A DNA stretch of 64,000 nucleotides from Glutamicibacter arilaitensis Re117 (lineage in GTDB: Bacteria > Actinomycetota > Actinomycetes > Actinomycetales > Micrococcaceae): positions 806,001 to 870,000 of the forward strand of contig NC_014550.1 in assembly GCF_000197735.1 (NCBI RefSeq). The letters are read 5' to 3'. Positions 8,591-18,961 of this stretch are shown one piece after another. The position numbers and the translations under genes are program-made. Each line of letters opens with the position of its first letter. The first letter of the stretch is position 1. Below the pieces are notes generated by a model. The model saw nothing but the letters and a program-made list of their open reading frames with translations, searched no databases and was not told the DNA's origin.

Positions 8591-9792
8591 GCGAGAAAGC
8601 ACCTGTGGTTCCCGAATCCGGCAAGCAGGGCAATGACCTGCTGCGCCAGATCACCCAGGGACCGGGCCTGGTCTCGATCCTCGGCGTCATCGTCGCCCTG
8701 GTCATCGGCGGCCTGCTGATTGCAGTGACCGATGAGAAGGTCGGCGAAACCGCCGGCTACCTCTTCGCCCAGCCGTCGGCCTTCTTCAGCGAGTTCTGGC
8801 GTGCGGCCACCGAAAGCTACGTGGCCCTGTTCAACGGCTCGATCTACAACTCCTCCCAGGGCTTCAAGCCGTTCTTGGAGACCCTGACCGTTTCCACCCC
8901 GCTGATTTGCGCCGGCCTGGGCGTGGCCGTGGCCTTCCGTGCCGGACTGTTCAACATCGGTGCCCAGGGCCAGATCATCATCGGCTCGGTACTGGCCGCC
9001 TACATCGGCTTCGCCTGGCATCTGCCGCTGGTCCTGCACCTGCTGCTGGTGATCGTCTTCGGCCTGCTCGGCGGTGCGATCTGGGGCGGCCTGGTAGGCC
9101 TGCTCAAGGCCAAGACCGGCGCCCACGAAGTGATCCTGACGATCATGTTCAACTACGTGGCCGTGTACCTCATCGAATTCTTGATGAACACCCAGGCATT
9201 CCGCCGCCCAGGGGAAACCAACCCGATCTCCCCGATCCTGGACCCCTCGGCGGTGTTCCCGGCCATCCCGGGCTCGCGCCTGCACCTGGGCTTCGTCATG
9301 GCAGTGCTGCTGGTCATCCTGATTTCCTGGATGTTCAAGCGCTCCACCGTGGGCTTCGAATTCCGCGCAGTGGGGCATAACCCTGAAGCCGCGCAAACCG
9401 CCGGCATCAACGTCGCCCGCACCACCATCCTCGCGATGGCCCTGGCCGGCGCGCTGGCTGGCGCTGCCGGTGTGGCGCAGGTTGCCGGTACCGAAAAGGT
9501 GCTCACCGCCGGCATCGCCGGTTCGCTGGGCTTCGATGCGATCACCGTAGCCCTGCTGGGCCGCTCCACCCCATGGGGCACCTTCTTCGCCGGCTTGCTC
9601 TTCGGTGCATTCCAGGCCGGTGCCGTGAACATGCAGATCACCACGGGCACGCCGATCGACATTGTTTCGGTGGTGCAGTCGCTGATCGTGCTGTTCATCG
9701 CCGCACCGCCATTGGTCAAGGCCCTCTTTGGCATGAATCGCAAGAAGAAGCGCAGCTCCAAGCTCGAACCAACTAAGGCAGGTGCCAAGTGA
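8587..9792 (+). CDS. ABC transporter permease (nucleoside uptake, subunit 1)
   Basis: This is a 401-residue polytopic membrane protein of the BPD_transp_2 family with about nine or ten hydrophobic helices. The family segment FRAGLFNIGAQGQIIIG is visible near residue 117, and FRAVGHNPEAAQTAGI near residue 258 is the cytoplasmic coupling loop that contacts the ATPase. The start GTG overlaps the ATPase stop by four bases and its own stop overlaps the next gene the same way, so the three genes are a coupled cassette. The C-terminus is a short lysine-rich cytoplasmic tail. Confidence 0.9.
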   Translation: MSEKAPVVPESGKQGNDLLRQITQGPGLVSILGVIVALVIGGLLIAVTDEKVGETAGYLFAQPSAFFSEFWRAATESYVALFNGSIYNSSQGFKPFLETLTVSTPLICAGLGVAVAFRAGLFNIGAQGQIIIGSVLAAYIGFAWHLPLVLHLLLVIVFGLLGGAIWGGLVGLLKAKTGAHEVILTIMFNYVAVYLIEFLMNTQAFRRPGETNPISPILDPSAVFPAIPGSRLHLGFVMAVLLVILISWMFKRSTVGFEFRAVGHNPEAAQTAGINVARTTILAMALAGALAGAAGVAQVAGTEKVLTAGIAGSLGFDAITVALLGRSTPWGTFFAGLLFGAFQAGAVNMQITTGTPIDIVSVVQSLIVLFIAAPPLVKALFGMNRKKKRSSKLEPTKAGAK

Positions 9793-11060
9793 CCACTTCG
9801 ACCTTGCAACCGGCAATTAACGTCTTGCCGTCCAAGAAGACCCCGATCATCCTTTCGATGATCGCAGTCATCGTTTTCTTCAGCTTCGGCTTGCTGGGCA
9901 ACGACCAGAGCGCGCACTTCACGCTGGATAGCGCCGGCGACGCCTTCACGTTGCCGGAACTGGTCTTCCCGGGCCGCATCACCAACATCGTGTTCGGCGT
10001 ACTGCTGCTGGCCTTGGCCGCCTACTCATGGATGCAGCGCAAGCAGGGCAAGATGCTGGCCACCTGGATGGTGGCCGTAGCCGCAGTCCTGTTCGTGCTG
10101 GGCTTCCTGATCTGGGTAGTCTCCGGGGCGAACATCAACAGCATCTCGCTGGCCAGCTTGCTGGCCGGTGGCGTGGTGCTGGCAGTGCCGCTGGTCTTCG
10201 GTTCGCTTTCGGGCGTGCTGTGCGAACGTGCTGGCGTGGTCAACATCGCCATCGAAGGACAGCTGCTTGGCGGCGCCTTCACTGCCGCCCTGGTGGCCTC
10301 GCTGACCAAGAACGCCTTCGCAGGGCTGATCGCCGCTGGCCTGGCCGGTGCGCTGGTCTCGCTGGTGCTGGCGATCTTCTCGATCAAGTACCTGGTCAAC
10401 CAGATCATCGTCGGCGTGGTCTTGAACGTGCTGGTATCGGGCATCACCGGCTTCCTGTTCACCACCGTGATGCAGGAAGACCCGGAGCGGTTCAACTCGC
10501 CAGCGCACCTGCCAGTGATTGACATCCCGCTGCTCTCCTCGATCCCGGTCATCGGCCCGATCCTCTTCAAGCAGTCGGTCATCGGCTACCTGATGTACCT
10601 GGCCGTCTTCCTGGTCTGGTTCGGATTGTTCAAGACCAAGTGGGGCCTGCGCGTACGCGCCGTGGGCGAGCACCCGAAGGCAGCGGACACCCTGGGCATC
10701 AAGGTCAACTCAATCCGCTTCTGGAATGTGACCCTCGGCGGCATCGTGGCCGGTATCGGCGGGTCCTTCTTCACCCTGGTGGCCATCGATTCCTTCACCA
10801 AGGAGATCTCCGGCGGACGCGGCTTCATCGCGCTGGCCGCGGTGATCTTCGGACGCTGGAACCCGATCGGCGCCTTCTTGGCTGCCCTGCTCTTCGGCTT
10901 TGCAGATAACCTGCAGGTCATCCTCACCATCATCGGCACTCCGGTGCCAAGCCAGTTCATGGCGATGATGCCTTACCTCGTCACGATCTTCGCGGTGGCC
11001 GGCCTGGTGGGACGCTCACGCGGACCAGCGGCTGCGGGCGAACCGTATGTGAAGGAATAG
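9789..11060 (+). CDS. ABC transporter permease (nucleoside uptake, subunit 2)
   Basis: This 423-residue integral membrane protein is the partner of the preceding permease and should form the heterodimeric channel. It shares the family segments CERAGVVNIAIEGQLLGGAF and LRVRAVGEHPKAADTLGI. It has an extra N-terminal region of roughly 115 residues with two or three hydrophobic segments before the conserved core. The start GTG lies in a GTGA overlap with the upstream stop. The cytidine deaminase gene starts nine bases after its stop, so uptake and salvage genes share a transcript. Confidence 0.9.
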   Translation: MTTSTLQPAINVLPSKKTPIILSMIAVIVFFSFGLLGNDQSAHFTLDSAGDAFTLPELVFPGRITNIVFGVLLLALAAYSWMQRKQGKMLATWMVAVAAVLFVLGFLIWVVSGANINSISLASLLAGGVVLAVPLVFGSLSGVLCERAGVVNIAIEGQLLGGAFTAALVASLTKNAFAGLIAAGLAGALVSLVLAIFSIKYLVNQIIVGVVLNVLVSGITGFLFTTVMQEDPERFNSPAHLPVIDIPLLSSIPVIGPILFKQSVIGYLMYLAVFLVWFGLFKTKWGLRVRAVGEHPKAADTLGIKVNSIRFWNVTLGGIVAGIGGSFFTLVAIDSFTKEISGGRGFIALAAVIFGRWNPIGAFLAALLFGFADNLQVILTIIGTPVPSQFMAMMPYLVTIFAVAGLVGRSRGPAAAGEPYVKE

Positions 11061-11069
11061 CGTAAAACG

Positions 11070-11480
11070 ATGAATGCCAACAACGCGCCGTGGCCACAGC
11101 TTGAAGCTGCGGCCGCGGCCGCGCTGTCTCAGGCCTACGCGCCCTACTCGAATTTCCGGGTGGGGTCAGCGGCACTGACCAGCGACGGCCGCCTGATATC
11201 CGGCTGCAATGTAGAAAACGCCGCCTACGGGGTCACCCTGTGCGCCGAATGCGCCATGATCGGCCAGCTGTTCGCCACCGGCGGGGGCACCTTGGAGCAC
11301 TTCGTGTGCTTCGGCCAGCTTGAAGACGGGGCCATGGAGCTGATCACCCCGTGCGGCCGCTGCCGCCAGCTGCTCTTCGAGCACCGTGGTGCAGCCCTGC
11401 AGATCAAGACCGCCCGCGGGATCGTGGGCATCAACGACTTGCTTCCCGATGCTTTCGGGCCGCAGAACCTCAACGCCTAG
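11070..11480 (+). CDS. cdd: cytidine deaminase
   Basis: This 136-residue protein hydrolyses cytidine and deoxycytidine to uridine and deoxyuridine. The zinc site is visible as CAE (Cys plus catalytic Glu) in YGVTLCAECAM and as PCGRC further on; the substrate-binding CNVENAAYG precedes it. Size and motifs match homotetrameric bacterial CDA. It follows the second permease by nine bases and precedes deoA by 43 bases, which puts deamination directly after uptake and before phosphorolysis. Confidence 0.94.
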   Translation: MNANNAPWPQLEAAAAAALSQAYAPYSNFRVGSAALTSDGRLISGCNVENAAYGVTLCAECAMIGQLFATGGGTLEHFVCFGQLEDGAMELITPCGRCRQLLFEHRGAALQIKTARGIVGINDLLPDAFGPQNLNA

Positions 11481-11523
11481 CGCCGGAGCACACCGGCCAA
11501 CAGCAGAACGGAAGGTGCCGCAC

Positions 11524-12837
11524 ATGGCTACCGAGCAATTCAGTGCCGTCGAGGTCATCCGCGCCAAGCGCGATGGCCAAGTACTGGGCAACGAGATGAT
11601 CGACTGGACCATCGACGCCTACACCCGCGGGGCCATCGCCGAAGAGCAGATGTCCGCCTTGAACATGGCCATCTACTTCCAGGGCATGAACCGCAGCGAG
11701 ATCTCGCGCTGGACCAACGCGATGATCAACTCCGGAGAACGCATGGACTTCTCCACCCTTGCAGACCCTTCGGGCAAGCACCTGGCCACCACCGACAAGC
11801 ACTCCACCGGTGGCGTGGGGGACAAGATCACCTTGCCCCTGGCACCGCTGGTCGCCAGCTTCGGCGTGGCCGTCCCGCAGCTCTCGGGCCGCGGACTGGG
11901 CCACACCGGCGGCACTTTGGACAAGCTCGAAGCCATCCCGGGCTGGAAGGCTGAGTTGTCCAACGAAGCGCTGTTCGACCAGCTCTCCACCGTCGGCGCG
12001 GTCATTTGCGCAGCTGGCACCGGACTGGCCCCGGCAGATAAGAAGCTGTACGCGCTGCGCGATGTCACCGCGACCGTGGAAGCGATCCCGCTGATCGCCT
12101 CCTCGATCATGAGCAAGAAGATCGCCGAAGGCACCGGCACCCTGGTGCTGGATGTGAAGGTCGGTTCCGGCGCGTTCATGAAGGACGAGGCCATGTCCCG
12201 CGAGCTGGCCGAAACCATGGTGAACCTGGGCACCGATGCCGGGGTGAACACCGTGGCGCTGCTGACCAATATGGAAACCCCGCTGGGGTTGACTGCAGGC
12301 AACGCGATCGAGGTCGAGGAATCCGTCGAGGTCCTGGCCGGCGGCGGGCCGCAGGACGTCATTGAGCTGACCGTGGCGCTGGCTACCGAGATGCTGGCTG
12401 GTGCCGGAATCAAGGATGTCGATGTTGCCGGTGCGCTGAAGAACGGCCAGGCCATGGACGTGTGGCGCAAGATGATCGCTGCCCAGGGCGGCGACCCGGA
12501 TGCCAAGTTGCCGGTGGCCAAGGAATCGCACACCGTGGTGGCACCTGCCGAGGGCGTGCTGCTCAAGCTGGATGCCATGGACATCGGCTTGGCCGCCTGG
12601 ACCTTGGGCGCGGGCCGTGCCCGCAAGGAAGACAGCGTCCAGGCGGGCGCGGGCGTGCGCATGCATGTGAAGCCAGGAGCCTTGGTGCGCCGTGGCGAGC
12701 CTATTGCCACGTTGCTGACCGATACCCCGGAAAAGATGGAGCGCGCCATTGAACTGGTCCAGCGAGCCATCATGGTCGGTTCGGCCGATGACCGTCCGGA
12801 CACCCGCCTGATCTTGGATCGCATCGCGGCCAAGTAG
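11524..12837 (+). CDS. deoA: thymidine/pyrimidine-nucleoside phosphorylase
   Basis: This 437-residue enzyme splits thymidine or uridine with phosphate into base and (deoxy)ribose-1-phosphate. The family signature is visible around residues 80-110 (KHSTGGVGDKITLPLAP), followed by SGRGLGHTGGTLDKLE. The C-terminal alpha/beta domain contains DVKVGSGAFMK. The start ATG at 11524 is eight bases after GGAAGG; the open frame runs upstream into cdd, but that part is a shadow. A perfect-stem terminator after the gene closes the operon. Confidence 0.93.
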   Translation: MATEQFSAVEVIRAKRDGQVLGNEMIDWTIDAYTRGAIAEEQMSALNMAIYFQGMNRSEISRWTNAMINSGERMDFSTLADPSGKHLATTDKHSTGGVGDKITLPLAPLVASFGVAVPQLSGRGLGHTGGTLDKLEAIPGWKAELSNEALFDQLSTVGAVICAAGTGLAPADKKLYALRDVTATVEAIPLIASSIMSKKIAEGTGTLVLDVKVGSGAFMKDEAMSRELAETMVNLGTDAGVNTVALLTNMETPLGLTAGNAIEVEESVEVLAGGGPQDVIELTVALATEMLAGAGIKDVDVAGALKNGQAMDVWRKMIAAQGGDPDAKLPVAKESHTVVAPAEGVLLKLDAMDIGLAAWTLGAGRARKEDSVQAGAGVRMHVKPGALVRRGEPIATLLTDTPEKMERAIELVQRAIMVGSADDRPDTRLILDRIAAK

Positions 12838-12857
12838 GCAATTGCTGCTTGAATTTT

Positions 12858-12898
12858 GGAGCTGGGAGACACTTCGTTGTGTCTCCCAGCTTCTTTTT
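12858..12898 (+). terminator. intrinsic terminator of the nucleoside operon
   Basis: GCTGGGAGACAC (12861-12872) pairs perfectly with GTGTCTCCCAGC (12879-12890) around a TTCGTT loop; flanking GGA/TTC bases extend it. A T-rich run follows, a textbook rho-independent terminator. Confidence 0.92.
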
Positions 12899-13120
12899 GC
12901 CCGACTGCCACCGAGGCCGCTGCCGGAACTAGAAGTTCACAGCAAGTTCCCGGGAACCATAATGACGTAGTCAATCGTTAGTTAGTCATCTCCTACTGCG
13001 GTCGTGGATGAGAACTGTCCACATGGCTACGAAAGTAGGATGCGCGCAAGGTAGTTCTCGAGCGAAGATGGATGAACACTGAGCGCAACTGACGCTTCGG
13101 GAAAGTAGATGTAAGCACGC

Positions 13121-13795
13121 ATGGAATTAGTCAATGAAGCAATTACGCAGGCTGCCAGCGCATGGTGGATCTTGCCGCTGTTGTTTCTGTTTTGCATGAT
13201 AGATGCGATATTCCCTGTCGTACCGAGCGAATCATTCTTGGTTTCCCTCGCTGCAGTAGGGGTTCACACCGGAGTTCCCAACCTGGTTCTCATTGGCTTG
13301 CTGGGAGCCGGTGGTGCCTTGCTCGGCGACCAGATCACCTTCGCGATCGGGCGCAAGATCGGTTCCCGGGGATTCAAGTGGATGCGCGGTAAACGGGCGC
13401 AGCGAGTACTCAAATACGCTGAGAAAAAACTTGCAACCTCCGGAGCACTGCTCATTTTCACCGCCCGGTACATCCCTATTGGCCGCGTCGCAGTGAACCT
13501 GACGGCAGGCGCCACCGGTTTCAGCCACAAGCGCTTCACCATCTTCGACACCATCGGGGTGCTCACCTGGGCGGCCTATTCCATCAGCATCGGCGCGATG
13601 GCTGGAAACTGGATGCACGACAACAAGCTGCTGGGAATCATCGTCTCCATCGTCATCGCTGTGGTGCTGGGATTCATCATCGACCGGATCGTCAGCTGGG
13701 TGCTTGGACGCATGCATCGCCATGCCGATGCGCGCAAGGAACACACCGGAGAACTGCTTCGGCAGACGGTGCCACCGGCCCCGCAAGAGCGTTAA
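13121..13795 (+). CDS. DedA/SNARE-associated family membrane protein
   Basis: The protein has 224 residues with about five hydrophobic segments and belongs to the DedA family. Family members are implicated in flipping polyprenyl-phosphate or phospholipid carriers and in membrane homeostasis. The characteristic segments are FPVVPSES near residue 33 and FTARYIPIGRVAVNLTAGATG near residue 110, with the conserved Arg and Gly residues of the re-entrant loop. The start ATG has only a distant GGGAAAG upstream. It lies alone between the nucleoside operon terminator and the adenosine deaminase gene. The exact substrate is unknown. Confidence 0.88.
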   Translation: MELVNEAITQAASAWWILPLLFLFCMIDAIFPVVPSESFLVSLAAVGVHTGVPNLVLIGLLGAGGALLGDQITFAIGRKIGSRGFKWMRGKRAQRVLKYAEKKLATSGALLIFTARYIPIGRVAVNLTAGATGFSHKRFTIFDTIGVLTWAAYSISIGAMAGNWMHDNKLLGIIVSIVIAVVLGFIIDRIVSWVLGRMHRHADARKEHTGELLRQTVPPAPQER

Positions 13796-13873
13796 CCTGC
13801 CGTGTTGATCAGGCTCACACCACAGCTGGCAGATCTTTACCTGTGGGAGCTGTCAGTTCAGCGGAAATGCGAC

Positions 13874-13879
13874 TAGGCT
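13874..13879 (+). promoter_or_regulatory. -10 box of a probable leaderless promoter for adenosine deaminase
   Basis: TAGGCT ends seven bases before the GTG start at 13887. A CTGTCA -35-like hexamer (13850-13855) lies 18 bp upstream. No Shine-Dalgarno sequence is present. Confidence 0.55.
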
Positions 13880-13886
13880 CAGTGGT

Positions 13887-15080
13887 GTGACTGAAGAAAT
13901 GATTCATACTGCCTACGATCCCGAATTCGACTTCCGGGATCTGCCTAAAGTTTCGCTACACGACCACCTTGACGGTGGCCTGCGCCCTCAGACGATCATT
14001 GATTTGGCCGCTGAGATTGGCCATGAGTTACCAGAGACCGAAGCTGAAGCTTTGGGTGAATGGTTCCGTGAATCGGCCGACTCCGGGTCGCTAACACGCT
14101 ACCTGGAAACCTTCGAGCACACCGTAGCGGTCATGCAGACCCGCGATGCGCTGATCCGCGTTGCACGCGAATTCGTTGAAGATCTTGCCGAAGACGGCGT
14201 GATCTACGGTGAAGTGCGCTACGCACCTGAACAGCACCGCCGCGAAGGCCTGAGCCTGGACGACGTCGTTGACGCCATCCAGGAGGGCTTGGACCAGGCC
14301 TGCGAGAAGCTCAATGCCGAGGGCCATCCAATGCAGATCGGCCAGATTGTGTCCGCCATGCGCCACAGCGACCAGAGCGTGGAAATCGCGAAGCTGGCCT
14401 TGCGCCACCGCGGCCGCGGCGTCGTCGGTTTTGACATCGCCGGTGCCGAAGATGGCTTCCCGCCATCGAAAATGAAGGAAGCCTTCGACCTGCTGGCTGA
14501 AAACCTCTTCCCGACCACCGTGCACGCTGGCGAAGCCGCAGGCCTGGAATCCATCAAGGAAGCCATCCTGATCGGCCGCGCCCAGCGCCTGGGCCACGGC
14601 GTTCGGGTTGCCGAGGACATCGAAATTGAATTCGGTGCCATCGACGAGAACGGCGAAGAGCTCAGCGACGACACCGGCCTGGTATCGCTTGGCCCGGTGG
14701 CCAACTGGGTCCGCGAACGCGGCATCCCATTGGAAGTCTGCCCTTCCTCCAATCTGCAGACCGGTGCCACCGCCAAGTTCGGCGAGGGCATTACGAACCA
14801 CCCGATCGACCTGCTGGTGCAGACCGGTTTCAACGTCACCATCTCGCCGGATAACCGCCTGATGTCGCAGACCACGATCTCGGATGAATTCGAGTTGCTC
14901 GTCGAAGCTTTCGACTACGACTTGGAAGATCTGCTGGACCTGACCTTGAACGCTGCTGAAGCTGCGTTTGTCCCGCTGGAAATGCGTGAACTGCTCGTCG
15001 AGTACATCAACGACTACTACGACAACTTGCTTGATGACGAGGACTACGACGAGGACGAATACGAAAACGTCGCCGACTAG
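13887..15080 (+). CDS. add: adenosine deaminase
   Basis: This 397-residue TIM-barrel metalloenzyme converts adenosine and deoxyadenosine to inosine forms. Zinc and catalytic motifs are visible in order: SLHDHLDGG (HxH pair), VHAGEAAG (His plus catalytic Glu), GHGVR, and the SPDNRLMS segment that carries the metal-binding Asp. The C-terminal 20 residues are very rich in Asp, Glu and Tyr. The GTG start at 13887 lacks a ribosome site but lies seven bases after a -10-like TAGGCT, so the mRNA may be leaderless. It complements the nucleoside operon upstream but has its own promoter. A bidirectional terminator follows. Confidence 0.92.
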   Translation: MTEEMIHTAYDPEFDFRDLPKVSLHDHLDGGLRPQTIIDLAAEIGHELPETEAEALGEWFRESADSGSLTRYLETFEHTVAVMQTRDALIRVAREFVEDLAEDGVIYGEVRYAPEQHRREGLSLDDVVDAIQEGLDQACEKLNAEGHPMQIGQIVSAMRHSDQSVEIAKLALRHRGRGVVGFDIAGAEDGFPPSKMKEAFDLLAENLFPTTVHAGEAAGLESIKEAILIGRAQRLGHGVRVAEDIEIEFGAIDENGEELSDDTGLVSLGPVANWVRERGIPLEVCPSSNLQTGATAKFGEGITNHPIDLLVQTGFNVTISPDNRLMSQTTISDEFELLVEAFDYDLEDLLDLTLNAAEAAFVPLEMRELLVEYINDYYDNLLDDEDYDEDEYENVAD

Positions 15081-15100
15081 TTCCTGGTTGCTGTAAAAAC

Positions 15101-15147
15101 TAGCGAAGCCGCCTCTTGCCATGCAATGGCAAGAGGCGGCTTCGCTA
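15101..15147. terminator. bidirectional terminator between add and the aldehyde dehydrogenase
   Basis: A perfect 20-bp stem (15101-15120 with 15128-15147) surrounds ATGCAAT. An A run precedes it and a T run follows, so it can serve both convergent genes. Confidence 0.93.
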
Positions 15148-15164
15148 TTTTTCGAACGCGAATC

Positions 15165-16655
15165 CTAGAACGGGTACTGCTTCTTGGTGGACTGCACACC
15201 GATCCAGTGGTCGGTGGTGAACTCCTCGATGGCCCATTCGCCGTTGAAACGGCCCAGACCCGAATTCTTCTCCCCGCCGAACATCACGTGCGGTTCATCG
15301 TTGACCGTGATGTCGTTGATATGGGTCATTCCTGCCTTGATGCCACGGGCAAAGGCAACGCCTTTTTCCAGATTCTGGGTGAACACCGCGGAGGACAAGC
15401 CGAATTCGGTGTCGTTGGCCAGTTCCAAGGCATGTGCCTGGCTCTCGGCCTTGGCAATGCCCACCACCGGTCCGAAGATCTCCTCGCGGAAGAGCTCCAT
15501 CTGGCTGGTGACATCTGCGAAGACATGCGGCGAGACCACGCGGCCGTTGATGGACCCAGCAAGCACTTCTCGTGCGCCCTGGCTGCGGGCCGTTTTGATC
15601 TTGGTGCTGACCGATTCCAACTGGGTGTCGTTGATGATGGGACCCACAAGGTTTGCTGGATCTGCGGCATCGCCATAGCCGAGCTTATTGACCTGCTCGA
15701 TGAACTTCTCGATGAATTCCTCGTAGACAGGTGCCTGGACGATGATGCGGTTGATAGCCATGCAGATCTGTCCTTGATGCAGGAACTTGCCCAGAGTCGC
15801 GGCCTTGGCAGCTTCCTCCAGATCGGCATCTTCCAGAACGACAAATGGTGCATTGCCGCCAAGCTCCAAGGCCACACGCTTCATGTGCTCGCCACTGACA
15901 GCAATTTTTCCGACGTTTTTGCCCACCGGGGTGGAGCCGGTGAAAGAGACCAGCGACGGGGTCTGATGGGCAACGAAGTAATCGCCGATCTCCGAACCGG
16001 AGCCAACCAGCGCGTTGAGCACGCCTTCGGGCAGGCCAGCCTCGGCGAAGGCCTTGGCCAAGACCAGGGCGCCGACCAACGGGGTATCCGAAGCCGGTTT
16101 GAGCACTACTGCATTGCCCAGGGCCAAAGCTGGTGCCACGGACCGAGCTGAAAGCAGCATCGGGAAGTTCCACGGGCTGATCACCGCCACGACACCGACC
16201 GGTTCGCGGTAGACCCGGTTCTCCTTGCCTTCGGCATTCGAGGGCAGGATCTTTCCGTGGACGCGGGTAGGGAAGGTGGCCGCTTCGCGAATCGCCGCGA
16301 TGGTGCCGCCCAGTTCAATATTCGCCTTCAAGTGGGTAGAACCGGACTCGGCGATCAGCAACGCGAGGATGCCATCGAAGTTCCCCTGCAGGTAATCGGC
16401 AGCCTGATTCAGGACCTTGGAACGCTTGGCGGGGGAGAACGAGGCCCACCCGGGCTGGGACGTGGCGGCCGCTTGGTAGGCCGCATCGACATCCTCGGTT
16501 GAGGCTTGGCGGATCTCGGCTAAAAGCGAATCATCGAAAGGGTTGGTGGTGCGCAGCGTGGCATCAGAGCGGCCTTCAACCCACTGGCCGCCAATGAAGA
16601 GCGTGGCCGGAAGCTGCTCTAGGAACCGGAGTTTGGCGGTGCTTTGGACAGTCAT
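15165..16655 (-). CDS. aldehyde dehydrogenase (benzaldehyde/vanillin dehydrogenase-like)
   Basis: This is a 496-residue NAD(P)+-dependent aldehyde dehydrogenase. Visible motifs are [22 protein letters not shown] with the general-base Glu, and [11 protein letters not shown] with the catalytic Cys. The residues after the catalytic Cys resemble the benzaldehyde-type ALDHs rather than the BetB type in this window, but the substrate is inferred. ATG at 16655 is chosen because GAGGA lies six bases upstream; ATG at 16661 directly abuts that site. The gene stands alone, convergent with add and divergent from mazG. Confidence 0.88.
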   Translation of the reverse strand: MTVQSTAKLRFLEQLPATLFIGGQWVEGRSDATLRTTNPFDDSLLAEIRQASTEDVDAAYQAAATSQPGWASFSPAKRSKVLNQAADYLQGNFDGILALLIAESGSTHLKANIELGGTIAAIREAATFPTRVHGKILPSNAEGKENRVYREPVGVVAVISPWNFPMLLSARSVAPALALGNAVVLKPASDTPLVGALVLAKAFAEAGLPEGVLNALVGSGSEIGDYFVAHQTPSLVSFTGSTPVGKNVGKIAVSGEHMKRVALELGGNAPFVVLEDADLEEAAKAATLGKFLHQGQICMAINRIIVQAPVYEEFIEKFIEQVNKLGYGDAADPANLVGPIINDTQLESVSTKIKTARSQGAREVLAGSINGRVVSPHVFADVTSQMELFREEIFGPVVGIAKAESQAHALELANDTEFGLSSAVFTQNLEKGVAFARGIKAGMTHINDITVNDEPHVMFGGEKNSGLGRFNGEWAIEEFTTDHWIGVQSTKKQYPF

Positions 16656-16753
16656 TGGCATTCCTCACTTCGTCGGGATGAATTACGGCAATGCTAGCCC
16701 GAAAGGATCGGTGGTGGGGACTAATCGGCCGCTGGCTGAATACCTTGTTTCGG

Positions 16754-16759
16754 TAGCAT
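16754..16759 (+). promoter_or_regulatory. -10 box of a probable leaderless promoter for mazG
   Basis: TAGCAT ends six bases before the ATG at 16766, and no ribosome-binding site is present. A -35 box is not obvious. Confidence 0.5.
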
Positions 16760-16765
16760 GTTCCT

Positions 16766-17464
16766 ATGCATGAGAACAGAACGCAGCTAGAGCAGCTCAA
16801 CGCCACCGTACGGACGCTTCGCAGCAAATGCGCCTGGACCAATGCACTGACCCATGAGTCGCTGCGCACCTATCTCATTGAGGAAAGCTATGAGGTTCTT
16901 GACGCCATCGCTGAACAGAATCCTTCCCTCTTGAAGGAAGAACTGGGCGACCTGTACTTTCAGATCCTGTTGCACTCCCTGATCGCCGAAGAACACGGCC
17001 AATTCGGCTTGGATGATGTGGCCGAAACGCTGAATGCGAAATTATTGCGCCGGAACCGGCATATTTTTGATGAGCAGGGACAGGTCCGCCAGGAGATCAT
17101 TACGGATGTCGATGAGATTATCCGCGTATGGGATGCTGCCAAGCAGGCCGAACGCGCCGGCCAGCCGCGCAAGCGGAAGAATGCCGGTCTGCCTGCAGGG
17201 TTGCCGGCCCTGGCACTGGCGCAGAAACTGCTCGATCGCCATGCCAGAGCGGGATCCGAGCAGGCAGCAACGGGGCTGGTTAGCCAGCAGGTGCGCGAGC
17301 GGGTTACCGATGAACGATCGCTCGCGGCCGAACTCACGGCCCTGTCGGCGAGGGCTGAAGAACTGGGATTGGACGCTGAATCGGTGCTTCGTGCAGCCCT
17401 GGGCCAGCAGTACGGCGCGGAAACCGACGCAACAACATCGCGCAAATCACCTTTGAAGCGCTAG
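16766..17464 (+). CDS. mazG: MazG-family nucleoside triphosphate pyrophosphohydrolase
   Basis: The protein has 232 residues. The MazG fold is recognised by paired acidic helices: LIEESYEVLDAI and LKEELGDLYFQILLHS supply the ExxE and ExxD metal ligands. The usual CPWD start of the domain is changed here to CAWTN before the conserved THESL. The family removes aberrant or alarmone nucleotides. The second half is charged and contains a helix resembling the C-terminal MazG repeat but shorter than in E. coli MazG. It precedes eno, an order typical of Micrococcaceae. Confidence 0.87.
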   Translation: MHENRTQLEQLNATVRTLRSKCAWTNALTHESLRTYLIEESYEVLDAIAEQNPSLLKEELGDLYFQILLHSLIAEEHGQFGLDDVAETLNAKLLRRNRHIFDEQGQVRQEIITDVDEIIRVWDAAKQAERAGQPRKRKNAGLPAGLPALALAQKLLDRHARAGSEQAATGLVSQQVRERVTDERSLAAELTALSARAEELGLDAESVLRAALGQQYGAETDATTSRKSPLKR

Positions 17465-17514
17465 GCTAGAGACAGGCAATGGCGCCGACGGTCTTATCAG
17501 CGACCGCTGGTTGA

Positions 17515-18837
<1,323 letters not shown>

Positions 18838-18855
18838 TTTTCAGTTGTAGCGAAT

Positions 18856-18886
18856 AAGCTCGTCGGTAGTGGATACCGGCGAGCTT
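18856..18886 (+). terminator. intrinsic terminator after eno
   Basis: AAGCTCGTCGGTA (18856-18868) pairs with TACCGGCGAGCTT (18874-18886), with one G-U pair and a GTGGA loop, followed by a TTTCGTTATTT tail. Confidence 0.88.
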
Positions 18887-18961
18887 TTCGTTATTTAATG
18901 GAATTATCTTGCCAAATCCACGGCAACACCGCACGAGAAGCACCACGGGAATTGGGGGAGT

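Noticed and set aside
7004..9816. Long minus-strand frames (532 and 469 codons) opposite the ABC transporter genes
   Set aside because: Antisense shadows of real ABC ATPase and permease genes; no motifs, no promoter and no start context.
11386..11523. Upstream extension of deoA into cdd
   Set aside because: The extension is the +1 shadow of cdd. ATG 11524 has GGAAGG eight bases upstream and gives the normal deoA N-terminus.
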